The notes beneath the pieces were generated by a model. It was not told where the DNA came from, did no database searches, and was given only the letters and a program-made list of their open reading frames with translations. Below, piece by piece: positions 24,629 to 34,300 of a DNA stretch of 64,000 bases. The translations under genes were made by a program, and so were the position numbers. Within the stretch, counting starts at the first letter, position 1. The number at the start of each line of letters is the position of its first letter. Origin of the DNA: Verrucomicrobiota bacterium (GTDB lineage Bacteria > Verrucomicrobiota > Lentisphaeria > JABSQK01 > JAJFLO01); contig JAJFLQ010000011.1 in assembly GCA_021772615.1 (NCBI GenBank), positions 88,497-152,496 of the forward strand. Direction: 5' to 3'.

Positions 24629-26665
24629 TCAAGCATCCTGAACTTCCTTGTCGTAGACAACCGACCACTCCGCGACTTCCTGAATCATTTCCGCGGCAAT
24701 ATCCTCGGCCAAAGCCAACACGTTGCCGGTCCAACTGCCGGGGTCACATTCCGGAGTCGCCTGGAATTCGACGATGCGCGCTTCCAATTCCTCGATCCGA
24801 TCGAGATGACGCCTGAGCCTGTCCATCATCTTTTCCGAGCGTTCGGCCAGGCGGCCGCACTCCGACTGAAAACGTATGCCCTGACACGCAGCCGCAGCGA
24901 CCGGCAGTATCGCCGCGAGCAAAGCGGTAAACGGGATTGTAACGGGCAGCCACCAGGCAGCAACCTCGAGCCCGACGACGGCGACTGCGCCAATAGAAAG
25001 GGCATACCCAAGCCGACGGAGTAAGGTGTTCATCGCGTACATCGACCGGCTGTTGTATTGGTGGTAGTGCTGCTGCACGCGAATCCAGTGCTCGCGCATG
25101 CAACGCAAGGCGGCGCGCGGTTTGACGATAACATGGCCGGTACCAGAGATGCCGTCGTAAACCCTGGCGCCGTCAATGCGCCGGGTCAGGTCATGCAGGC
25201 GCGCCTGCCGCAACATCGCATCGAACAACACATCAATCGCGCTCTGGCGCAAGACGCGTGTTTTGAATATAAAGTTACCTACCGACGGCACGCGTAAGCT
25301 GCCCGCAAGCGGCAGGTAAAAGCACGAGCGCAGGCGCTCGGCCAGATATCGATAGGCAATCGTGCGCTTGTTCCAACCGTGATTATTTGCGTTTCGCGTG
25401 TTGTTGAATATCAATATGACCGCCAGGAACTGGAGCCCGACCAACGGACGCACCCAGGCCGAGAGTTGTCCGCTCCCGGTCTCAATGGCAGCGACCACAA
25501 CAGCAATGGTTACTGCCACGAGTGCGAATACATAATTGAGCAGGATTACGCCCCGATAGAGATCGGCGTAGTGATAATTGAGCGTGACAGCCCGCTTCTT
25601 CCACGATGCAAATGGTTCGATCTCATTGTCCCGCGGATTGGGCTCCACGTTGTCTTCGAACCACGACTTAAACCCGGACCACAGGCGTTTCTGCATATTC
25701 GCGGGCTGCCACCAGCGCGTTCCACCGGCCGCCGCACAGGCGGGATCGAAGTATTCCCGGATCAAAGCGGAATCGGATACCGGCGCCAAGATTTCATCGA
25801 CGGATCCTGCCAGAATAATACGAACCCATTCCTGCGCGCGCTGCTCCCATGCCGCGGTGGTCTTGCCAAAATCGCTCACCGACACATCGTCGCCGGGTTC
25901 GAGGAGGCGGACGACGACTTGGTCGTGATCGCCGGAGTAGGAAACAAAGATCACCGGAATCTGCCGGGCCAGCGCGCGTTCGACGGTTTCGAGAGCACCG
26001 CCGCTCCCAGTCGGGGCCTCGGGATCTGTGATTACGAGGAGAATATCGCTTTGCCGCAACAACAGGCGCGATTGACTGCGATACGCGCGACTTCGGCGGT
26101 TACGGGCCAGCGGCGTATCGGGAGACGGCTTATCGTAGATGCCGTCGAGAGCGACGACTGTCTCACACCGCGATGCCGCAGCATCCAGGTCGTCGCGAAA
26201 CCACCTCTCCCGGCTGTCGCGATAAACGTCCAGTTCGAAAGGGATAACGGCATGCAGGCGACGGACAACATCGGAAGGTTCGGCGGCCAAAAAGGTATCG
26301 GCGGCAAGCTGGTCGGCGCCTTCGGCCAGGCCGGTGATAAGGCGGAACTCCAACGGCCTGTCGGCGTAGAACCCACCGGCGCCGGCGCCGCGCCTAAATC
26401 GCAGGCCAACGGCAATCGCTTCTCTCTCGATTGTGTCAAGAATACACGCCAGCGTTTCGCGTACCGACGACACGGACGTGGGCTCGGGTTCGAGGGCCGA
26501 ATCCCCGACCGACTCGGGTCGCCAGCGTTTCCCCGCGAATCCGACGCGAATGCATGGTGCGGGAGGTTCGGGCACGGTACAATTATCGGGCATTGTGGTA
26601 GTATGGCCAGGATTCACAGAACGAACTTCATCGGAAACGTTTTTGTTGCTCTTCGTGACTTTCAT
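24629..26665 (-). CDS. SLOG-like Rossmann domain fused to SLATT-like membrane domains
   Basis: 678 residues. The N-terminal half (about 38-310) is SLOG/LOG-like: CIRVGFAGKRW, then LITGLAEGADQLAADTFL near 109-126, SDILLVITDPEAPTGSGGALETVERAL, and a following IPVIFVSY. This is a pattern of nucleotide-derivative-binding Rossmann domains. The C-terminal half has two membrane hairpins (about 372-425 and 550-590) embedded in helices with aromatic/basic residues, as in SLATT effectors. SLOG-SLATT pairs are predicted immune effectors in which the SLOG part senses a nucleotide signal and the SLATT part perturbs the membrane. The gene lies 166 bp upstream of FGE2 on the same strand, at the head of the DGR gene series. 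Confidence 0.7.
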   Translation of the reverse strand: MKVTKSNKNVSDEVRSVNPGHTTTMPDNCTVPEPPAPCIRVGFAGKRWRPESVGDSALEPEPTSVSSVRETLACILDTIEREAIAVGLRFRRGAGAGGFYADRPLEFRLITGLAEGADQLAADTFLAAEPSDVVRRLHAVIPFELDVYRDSRERWFRDDLDAAASRCETVVALDGIYDKPSPDTPLARNRRSRAYRSQSRLLLRQSDILLVITDPEAPTGSGGALETVERALARQIPVIFVSYSGDHDQVVVRLLEPGDDVSVSDFGKTTAAWEQRAQEWVRIILAGSVDEILAPVSDSALIREYFDPACAAAGGTRWWQPANMQKRLWSGFKSWFEDNVEPNPRDNEIEPFASWKKRAVTLNYHYADLYRGVILLNYVFALVAVTIAVVVAAIETGSGQLSAWVRPLVGLQFLAVILIFNNTRNANNHGWNKRTIAYRYLAERLRSCFYLPLAGSLRVPSVGNFIFKTRVLRQSAIDVLFDAMLRQARLHDLTRRIDGARVYDGISGTGHVIVKPRAALRCMREHWIRVQQHYHQYNSRSMYAMNTLLRRLGYALSIGAVAVVGLEVAAWWLPVTIPFTALLAAILPVAAAACQGIRFQSECGRLAERSEKMMDRLRRHLDRIEELEARIVEFQATPECDPGSWTGNVLALAEDIAAEMIQEVAEWSVVYDKEVQDA

Positions 26666-27016
26666 TTAGGTCCAATCGTTAATCTGCCGCCTCGGCGGAT
26701 GAAATTCAAAAGCAGGCGACAGAGAGTACCGGTTTCGGCAACGTTAACATGGGAGGCCCGGTGACCATCCGACCATTGGTGGAAACTAAACCTGATAACC
26801 TTACGCCCACGGAGAAGCGTCTGGTGCAGCGACGTAGTGCGTTCACAGCTTCAATGCGCCTTGCCAACGGAAGGACCACAGCTAAAGCGGTGAACGCCAA
26901 CGAAGGGCGCAAGGTTTACCGGATTCGCTTTGTCCACCGTTGTCCGTCATAACGGCAACGTTATTTAATGGTGACCGGAAGCTCCAGGTTGCTACAATTC
27001 ACTCAAATCATTCACC
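26666..27016. other. Intergenic region with repeat copy R7
   Basis: 350 bp without a supported gene. It contains dispersed-repeat copy R7 at about 26871-26902 (AGGACCACAGCTAAAGCGG then TGAACGCCAACG). It separates the PHP-ATPase/AlbA_2 pair from the DGR operon and should carry the promoter of the SLOG-SLATT gene. Confidence 0.5.
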
Positions 27017-28273
27017 TCAATCCTTGCCGCGAGGCGGCGGTGTCGCAAATATGGTCAGCATCAATTCTGCATCATCAATCAGACGATACACCGGACGAAT
27101 TCCCGACAGCTTCTCGCTCTCGGAGAGGATTACAGGCACGCCTTCACCCCGCTTATCCATCAGGAACCTGCGGTCTCCGGGAAAGTCGTCGAACGGCAAC
27201 GGGCAACGGGCGAGAAGGCTGGTCAGCAACTCATTGCGGGCCGCCTGGCGCAATGGCAAACTCTCAATAGTCATTGTATTCGAAATCGTGCCCGGCGAAA
27301 ATAATTCGAGACGGTCGGAGAACATGTGTAATCGTACTTTTGAAGCCTGAACAGAATAGTCTCTATGTGCGACCGCGTTTACCAACGCCTCGAACACGGC
27401 TTGCATCGCGTACTGCGGGATATCCCTTCGTGCCGGCGTTTTCCGCCCGTAGACCTTCATATTCTTTCTAACGAATTTGTAGGCTTCCGTGATTTGCACA
27501 TCCAATGGCCCTGCGATGTCCCGGGCGTCCACCTGGTAGGCTGCATTGCGTTCGCCCCCCCGATAGGCGACCGCCTGAATAAAGGCATTGGGCAGGAACG
27601 CCTCGGGTTGCCGGCTTGCCATCAGGATTCCGCTGACACTCGGGCTAATTTTTCCGTCCTCGTCCTCCGTGAGAAGTTTTAGCTTCAGTAAGAATTCTTC
27701 ATCACTATCTGGAGACAACGATGTCTTGAATCGTTCCCATAGTGCCTTATCCAGACGATCCCGGTTTGCGGTCGTAACGGAATGTTCATCAAACCGGATT
27801 ATTCTGGCCTGACTTCGCTGTTGAAAAAGCCTGGCGAGGACATCGGGAGACATCTCTCGTTTGGAACTGCCGATTCGGTAAAAATAGCCGCCGGGACTTT
27901 TATGGACATACAGACTCTTCGGGACATCCACACGAATAAGAATACGTTCTGATCCGTCGTCAGTGGCGACAGGGATTTTTCGTATGCGGCAAAACAGCTG
28001 AGGTGTTATGAGATCATTGCAAATATCTCGTACCCACGTTTCCACGGTATCCAATTGGCCCTCGGGTATGCCGTCAACCGTTCTCGACTTGTCATCAACG
28101 CCCAGGACAAAAACGCCGTTGCCAGAGTTGGCCATCGCCGCCAGTTCGTCGGCCATCGTGTTCCTGTGCGGATCGTTGACACGGCTCCCCTTGTATTTCA
28201 GGCTCTTCAATTCCAGGGAGGAGTCCTCACCGAGACGGATCTGCCTCAGTAATTCTTCGGTAGTTTCAAACAT
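27017..28273 (-). CDS. AlbA_2 domain protein with ATPase-like C-terminal domain
   Basis: 418 residues. N-terminal AlbA_2 (Schlafen-type) domain: LGEDSSLELKSLKYKG and MADELAAMANSGNGVFVLGV near residues 15-60. C-terminal GHKL-type ATPase-like (HATPase_c_4) region: QAVFEALVNAVAHRDYSVQA near residue 287, then RLELFSPG. Proteins of this architecture are often annotated as RecG-related or transcriptional regulators, and many occur in defence neighbourhoods. The start lies 2 bp after the stop of the PHP-ATPase gene, so the two form a unit. Confidence 0.82.
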   Translation of the reverse strand: MFETTEELLRQIRLGEDSSLELKSLKYKGSRVNDPHRNTMADELAAMANSGNGVFVLGVDDKSRTVDGIPEGQLDTVETWVRDICNDLITPQLFCRIRKIPVATDDGSERILIRVDVPKSLYVHKSPGGYFYRIGSSKREMSPDVLARLFQQRSQARIIRFDEHSVTTANRDRLDKALWERFKTSLSPDSDEEFLLKLKLLTEDEDGKISPSVSGILMASRQPEAFLPNAFIQAVAYRGGERNAAYQVDARDIAGPLDVQITEAYKFVRKNMKVYGRKTPARRDIPQYAMQAVFEALVNAVAHRDYSVQASKVRLHMFSDRLELFSPGTISNTMTIESLPLRQAARNELLTSLLARCPLPFDDFPGDRRFLMDKRGEGVPVILSESEKLSGIRPVYRLIDDAELMLTIFATPPPRGKD

Positions 28274-28275
28274 AG

Positions 28276-31047
28276 CTAAGCTTTCAATGTGATTCGCCTG
28301 TACCGCTTATCAAAGGCTTCTCGTCCGCCTTCCATGATAGCGCAAATTGACTCGCGGATGCAACGCTCTTCCATGCCGCCCTGCCGATCGATTTGCACCT
28401 GACCGTTCTCGAATTTCAGGACATGCACCAGCTCGGAATCACCGTTGACGACAATGTTGGGATTGTGAGTGGCAATTATGAGCTGCCGGCCGTTCTTGTT
28501 TTCATGGATTTGTTTGACGATGAGATCATAGATCAGTGCATTGTCGAGGTCGTCTTCCGGCTGGTCTATAACCAATGGTTCACTCCCGTGGCTCAACAGG
28601 AATGCCAGGATTGCGGCGGCTTTTTGCCCGGCCGATCCTTTTTCCAGGTCGTCAAATTTACCAGACGACGGATCCCGGGAATATTTGACGCGCAGCATGT
28701 CCTCGGGCCACCACGCATCGAGCTGATCGAAAACGGCCGGTTGCGTTTCGAGCAACTTTTTCAGGCGATTATCAAACGCACCATGGTTGCCGGAACTTTT
28801 TCCTGAGGCGATTTTCTGCGTCTCCGCTTTAATCGCGGCGATGAGCCCCGACAAATCAGATTCCGGCGTTCCTGCATTCTCCCAGTTACAGAATTCTCCG
28901 AGGATTCCCTGCTTAGTTTCAGAATCATATACCGAATTGATGAATATTCCGTTGTCGAGACCAAGCAACGACCTGTATTCTTCTTCGACGGTACTCACAT
29001 CGCCATATGGAACCAATTCCATACGCACAAAGGTATTGGATCCAATACATGCGTCCAGAAAGCGCTTTCTCTTTACGAGAAGCTCCAACCGCAGCTCCTG
29101 AAGCGTTGTCAGGGTATCGTCAATTTGCTTTTCGATTGACTGTATCTCTTCGCGAACGGCGTCCAGTTTCTTCAATTGGGCATGCAATAGATTGCGTTGA
29201 TGAACCCATTCACCATAAAGTGAAACACTGAATCGGTTCTGCTTATCCTGATGTTCCTTGACCAATGTGTCATACGCGGCGATGCTGGCCAGGACCGCCT
29301 GATTCCATTTGCTTGACGCAATGTCCTTCCGTCGCTGGGCTTGGAGTGTATCAACGCTTTCGGCAAGCACCTCAAGTGTTTCGCGGATCTTTTGCAGTTC
29401 TAGCCCGCTCTTCTCATGAATCATCCGGATCTCGGAGGCAAATTCATCATCATCGAACAAATGCATTGGGAAATCGGACAACTCCGCAGTAGACGCCAAT
29501 TCACGCATTCCCGATGACAAATCGTCGAAAATCCGGTCTCCAATTAACCCGTTTTTTTGCCGGTTCCGTTGCTGATACTGTTTGAACACCGCTTTATGCC
29601 CTCTTTCTTCATACTGCCTCAGGTCGTTCTCTACGTCACTAAGTTTTACGCGAAGCGACTGTTCTCCAGCCAGTTGCCGCAATAGCTCTCTTCTTCGCTC
29701 GCGCAACAGCAGAAACTCACTCTTGGCGCTCTCCCATCCAGGCTGCCACTCCGCGCGATTCACATCTTGTGAATGATCGATGACTTCCAGGAGTCCACGC
29801 GGATTAGACGCGAGTTCATTGATCTGCTTTTGGCTGAAAATACGTATCGGAAATCGCTCGATCAAATCGCCTGCCTCGATTGCTTGCCAGCGACCGCCGA
29901 TCTCCTCTTCCAGGACCGTGCCCTGCCCATCAAATCGCCAGCGCAAGCGATAGGTCTTGCCGCGTCGGTGCAACTCAAGCAGGATTTCCGTGGAATCCAG
30001 CATGACCCCCTTGTTCTGGGCCGATTTCATGAACGTGTCCAGTTCGTCCTTCACTCTCGGAGCCTCGACTGCCAGATTCTGATCACGGCGCAACACAATA
30101 CGGATGGATTCGAGAAGCGTGGACTTTCCGGTTCCTCGTCCTCCGATGACGGCGTTAAAATGTGGATTGAAGTCGGCTACAAATGGGCCAATGCTACCGC
30201 GACCGCAACGTTGCATATTCTGAATAGTCAGTTTCGAGAGAAAAAGATCAGGCAAACGATTTGGATCCTCCGATTGGTTTCTCACGCAATAGTCGTGATC
30301 CAGCAACGCGAGCCGCACGCCGTCGACAGACGGCTTGCTCATTTTGAGCCAACTGTAGTACTTCCCGATATGGCCAGGAACATGAGCGTCGGAACCGCCC
30401 AACTTGGCAAGGCGATCCACCGCCGTTTTTAACTCAAACTCGGCGTCGTTGAACGCGTCAAGATTACAGAATTCAGCGGCAGTTACAGTATCCAGGCTCT
30501 TTGTCAGCTCAGGCGTTAAAGTTGTAACGTCCGAAAGTAACCCGTTTGAGCCGTCGATGTGAGCAGGAATGGCAATCCCGTTGGCCTCGTTGATCTTGCG
30601 AACGGTCTCAACAAAGCCAGTGGTTGTGAACGTTTGTTTTTCATCACCGAAGCCAGATGTGATTCCGCATGACCCCAGAACCCCGAAAATCTTTTGGCTG
30701 CAGCAGTCAGGGTCGAACACAGCGAGTAGATGTACCCGTCTGCTGCTGTCTGCAACCGTGATTTCAACACCCGGGTAGATTATCAGCGGACGGTACCAGT
30801 CCGCCTTGGTGTCACTGTCGGCAAGTTCCTTGTTTTTCTCCTTTAATGCGTCAATCCAGCCGCCTGTATTGTGATCCGTTACCGCCACACAGTCCAGACC
30901 GGCATCCATGGCGCATTTGAGCCATCCCTCCGCACGAATATCCTTGAGAGCTTGGTCACCCCGACCGTAATCATCCGATGCGGGCGTATGTGTGTGGAAA
31001 TCGAACTTCCACCATTTGCTTCCCGGGAAATTCCATGCCTCACGCAT
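28276..31047 (-). CDS. PHP-domain / SMC-like ATPase (TrlF family-like)
   Basis: 923 residues. The N-terminus is a PHP phosphoesterase-type metal site: FDFHTHTPASDDYG (His18, His20), CVAVTDHN (Asp58-His59), GIAIPAHIDG and LGGSDAHVPGH. An SMC/RecN-like ATPase follows, with Walker A GGRGTGKSTLLES near 302-312, a long coiled coil, and the C-terminal Walker B/D-loop SEPLVIDQPEDDLDNALIYD near 822-840, then LIIATHNPNIVVNGD. This is the layout of TrlF-family AAA-like ATPases, which pair a nuclease- or phosphatase-like PHP domain with a DNA-repair-type ATPase and frequently occur with other defence genes. The function is not established. It is the first gene of a two-gene unit. Confidence 0.8.
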   Translation of the reverse strand: MREAWNFPGSKWWKFDFHTHTPASDDYGRGDQALKDIRAEGWLKCAMDAGLDCVAVTDHNTGGWIDALKEKNKELADSDTKADWYRPLIIYPGVEITVADSSRRVHLLAVFDPDCCSQKIFGVLGSCGITSGFGDEKQTFTTTGFVETVRKINEANGIAIPAHIDGSNGLLSDVTTLTPELTKSLDTVTAAEFCNLDAFNDAEFELKTAVDRLAKLGGSDAHVPGHIGKYYSWLKMSKPSVDGVRLALLDHDYCVRNQSEDPNRLPDLFLSKLTIQNMQRCGRGSIGPFVADFNPHFNAVIGGRGTGKSTLLESIRIVLRRDQNLAVEAPRVKDELDTFMKSAQNKGVMLDSTEILLELHRRGKTYRLRWRFDGQGTVLEEEIGGRWQAIEAGDLIERFPIRIFSQKQINELASNPRGLLEVIDHSQDVNRAEWQPGWESAKSEFLLLRERRRELLRQLAGEQSLRVKLSDVENDLRQYEERGHKAVFKQYQQRNRQKNGLIGDRIFDDLSSGMRELASTAELSDFPMHLFDDDEFASEIRMIHEKSGLELQKIRETLEVLAESVDTLQAQRRKDIASSKWNQAVLASIAAYDTLVKEHQDKQNRFSVSLYGEWVHQRNLLHAQLKKLDAVREEIQSIEKQIDDTLTTLQELRLELLVKRKRFLDACIGSNTFVRMELVPYGDVSTVEEEYRSLLGLDNGIFINSVYDSETKQGILGEFCNWENAGTPESDLSGLIAAIKAETQKIASGKSSGNHGAFDNRLKKLLETQPAVFDQLDAWWPEDMLRVKYSRDPSSGKFDDLEKGSAGQKAAAILAFLLSHGSEPLVIDQPEDDLDNALIYDLIVKQIHENKNGRQLIIATHNPNIVVNGDSELVHVLKFENGQVQIDRQGGMEERCIRESICAIMEGGREAFDKRYRRITLKA

Positions 31048-31349
31048 TTCGCGTCCCCTTCGCCTGGGATGTTAGCGGTGAGTGAAAAATGAGCGTATCT
31101 GACTGCACCTTTGTCATCGCCATTACTTCTCCTCGAATTACAGGATTATCATTGCCTGTGGAATTGCCTGACCAGCATATAGGGTGTATCTCCGATACCC
31201 TGGATTTGGCCGCAATCACCTATGCTGCGTACAATACCATATTTCGCAGAGTATGCAGACGAAATCCTGTTTTATGGTCCGAATAGTAGCGATGTAAAGC
31301 AAGAGGACGGCAACTTATTCGTCCCCATTTCTTCTTCCGCGTAATCAGG
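31048..31349. other. Intergenic region, nothing recognised
   Basis: About 300 bp between the PHP-ATPase start and the 3' end of the giant secreted-protein gene. I see no gene and no dispersed-repeat copy; it presumably contains the promoter of the PHP-ATPase/AlbA_2 unit. Confidence 0.4.
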
Positions 31350-34300
31350 CTACAACTTCGGCGGAGCGGCAGTACGGATTACAGCGCCGTTGCGGTCGCT
31401 GTTGATGAGGATGGCGAATCGCTCGACCTGCTCCAATTCATTGGTGCTGAGCGAGGCGTAGTCGAAACGCCCTCGCAGGTCGGTATAGCCGTCCTTGTAG
31501 AACAGCTCGCGCCCATCTTTCATCCGGGCATAAACCTTTACGTATGCCTGCGCCAGCCGCTGGTCGGTCTTATCGGTGGTGAGTAGAAGGTGTCCGTAGT
31601 TTTCGATGATCTGTACAGTCATGGTATGCGGCGTGTATGTCTGGAACCGCGAATGTCCAGCCGCCGCGACCTCGACCATCACGTTCTGACCGTGGTACGC
31701 TTCTGGAAGCGGCCGGCGTACAGCGGTCTCGCCAACCGGCAGCTCGATATCCAGCGATGAATGCGGCTGGATCACCGTGAATTGCCCGGACAACTCGTGG
31801 GCAAACGGATTTTCGGAAAACAACAGTTCGATATCCATTGGATAAAACTGCAGCCTGCACCGCTCGAGGTTGCGGTAATTCAACGTCAGCATGCGATCCA
31901 CGATACCGAAGTCCAACACCGGCTCGGTATCGGCCAGGACGCTATGCTGCTGATCGCGATTGCCCGGGTCGGCAACGGCCGCGGACGCGCCTGTTATCTC
32001 TTCTGCATGCCCTATGATGTCCGTGAATCGACGCCGCCAGCGATCTACGGGATGGTCGGCATAGCGGCTGGCAATCGTACGCGCTTCTCCGGGCTTTGAC
32101 TGGTAAAAGGCCAGATAGGCGGCGAGGTAATCGTATTGAATCCGGGTATGGATCCCGGCCGGTACGGCGGTACGTGCGTACACATTCAGGGCGTCGCGGA
32201 CGCGGTCCTGCAGGAGTAGGTACAAACCGGCGTTGATCAGGTCTATATCTGTGAGCGCCGGACGATAGCGCAGTGTTTCCAGGAACGCATGGTATTGTTC
32301 GTGGAACTGGTTGTTGAGGATCTTGCGATCCGCCCCCAGCTGGTACGTCCGCGCGTTGATAAGCGGCCAGTATTCACGATGCTGATAATGATGTCTTTCG
32401 ACCGGATCGACGACGAGCAGGTCCGTGTCAATCGCCAGACCGCATTGGTCGGCGAACGGTGAGTATTTCAGATAATTCTGAATTACCGCGACGTCGTTGT
32501 GGTACAGGCCGTACGACCAGAGCGTATGATCATACGCCAGCCGCTCCTCCAGGCACGCGATGACCTTGCCAAAGAAATCCCGATCCCGCATGCGAAACGC
32601 GATCTTGCCGAGATCGATACGGTGGATATTACTGTCTGCGATAAATTGCAGCACGGCAGCGGAGTCGGCATGTTGCGAAATATACGCCCACGACTCCGTG
32701 TCAACCTTGGTGGGGTCTGCTACGACGTGAACCGGCGTCGGCGCGGCAAACGCGACCAGGTGCTGGTTCTCCGCCACATGCACAGGAAAATGCGTAAAAT
32801 CACCCGGCTCCGGGAAGTACATGTACACTTCGAATGTACGCGTAGAGTACGGCTCGAGAACGACATTCCTGCTGCGGGTATACTCGCTGTCCGAAACCGG
32901 TATCGCGCCGCCGGGTATCTGCATGAGCACGTCGAGTGCACGCCGTGCTGATGTCGGGTTTGTGAGAACGACCTGACAGCCATAGACCCGGTCAATCACA
33001 AATTCATCGGATACAAATTTGTCGAACCTTTCGTTGCCTTCGTAGCGGTAGCGATCATCGAGGGCGAAAAAATTCTGGCTCAGCAACACCGGTCGCGACG
33101 ATTCGACAGCCGCCGTTTCGCGAACTTCCCGGTGAAACACGATTGCATTGCCGGCGGCCCCCAACGACATTCGCGCATCGTCGTACGTCGTCTCATGTTC
33201 GCCGCCGTAAAATGGTAAATCCAGCACCGCGAGTGCAAGCATCATCTCGGCGAAATTGCCGGACGCTGCAGCGACATGCCGGGATAAAAACAGCCCACCA
33301 TCCTGCTTGTCGGCGTAATCCTTCCAGAACGCATTGATGGTAATCAATGCAGCGGTCTGTTGTTCGATCGGCAGATTGTAGTAATTGTTTTCCACCCATT
33401 CCTGCGTCGTGTCCGCCTTGCGGAAAAAGACGCGTTGCTCGCGTCGCCGCGCAAGATCGCGTTTGGAATTCTTCATACGCCGGCGGTCGTCGTCCATGGC
33501 CAGAGCCTTGCCGGCGGCCTGCCCCCCGATCATGGCAGCCTCTGTACGAGCATCGGCCGCTACCGCCATATCAGCGAGGACCGCCATTGGCATCGCCTCT
33601 GATTCGCGCGCAAGGCGACCGCTCAGCCGCTCGTCATGCTCCTTGAAATCCGAATGTCGCTGTGACGATGCCTTGGCCTTCTTCATCGCCTCCTGTTTCA
33701 TAACCTCCTCCGCCGCCGCCTGTCGGTACCCGAGACGGTCAGCGGTGTCGAGGCCGCGCCCCCGCAGAGCGGTGTTAAATAATCGCCGCTGAAGCTCTGG
33801 GTCGGGAACAAGCAGGTCGAACCGGTCAGACAGCTCACGCCGAATTGCCGCGGCCCGATCGGTTTTCCGCTGAGCCAGCAGAATTTGCTCGACGCAATTG
33901 AGTCGATTGAACTCCCACGGTTCCAGATAACGCGACAGGTCATCACCAAGCAGCCAGTGGTCAAGATACGTGGGGTCCAGCTTGTTTTTCAGATACGGTT
34001 GCACAACCGCTTCGAAGAACTCCGGATCCTTGTGATACAGAAAAACATTCAGCTCGTGGCACGCATGCTCGGAATACGCCGCGCGCTTTGCAGCAGCATC
34101 CAGCTTCGGCCAATCAAGTATGAATCCGAATTCGGTCAGTGTGTCGTTACCAGACAGCGTTTTGAATAACGCGTAAACGGCCGCCAACGAGTCGTACATC
34201 TCCAACGTAGTACTGGTAATATCGTCGACGACAAATCGGCCGCCGCTTTTTACTGTCGTGATAGCATCTTCCTGTAGAAAATGTTTGGCGGCCGGCAGCG

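Noticed and set aside
25379..26764. Plus-strand ORF of 461 codons
   Set aside because: Antisense shadow of the SLOG-SLATT gene with no domain-like content.
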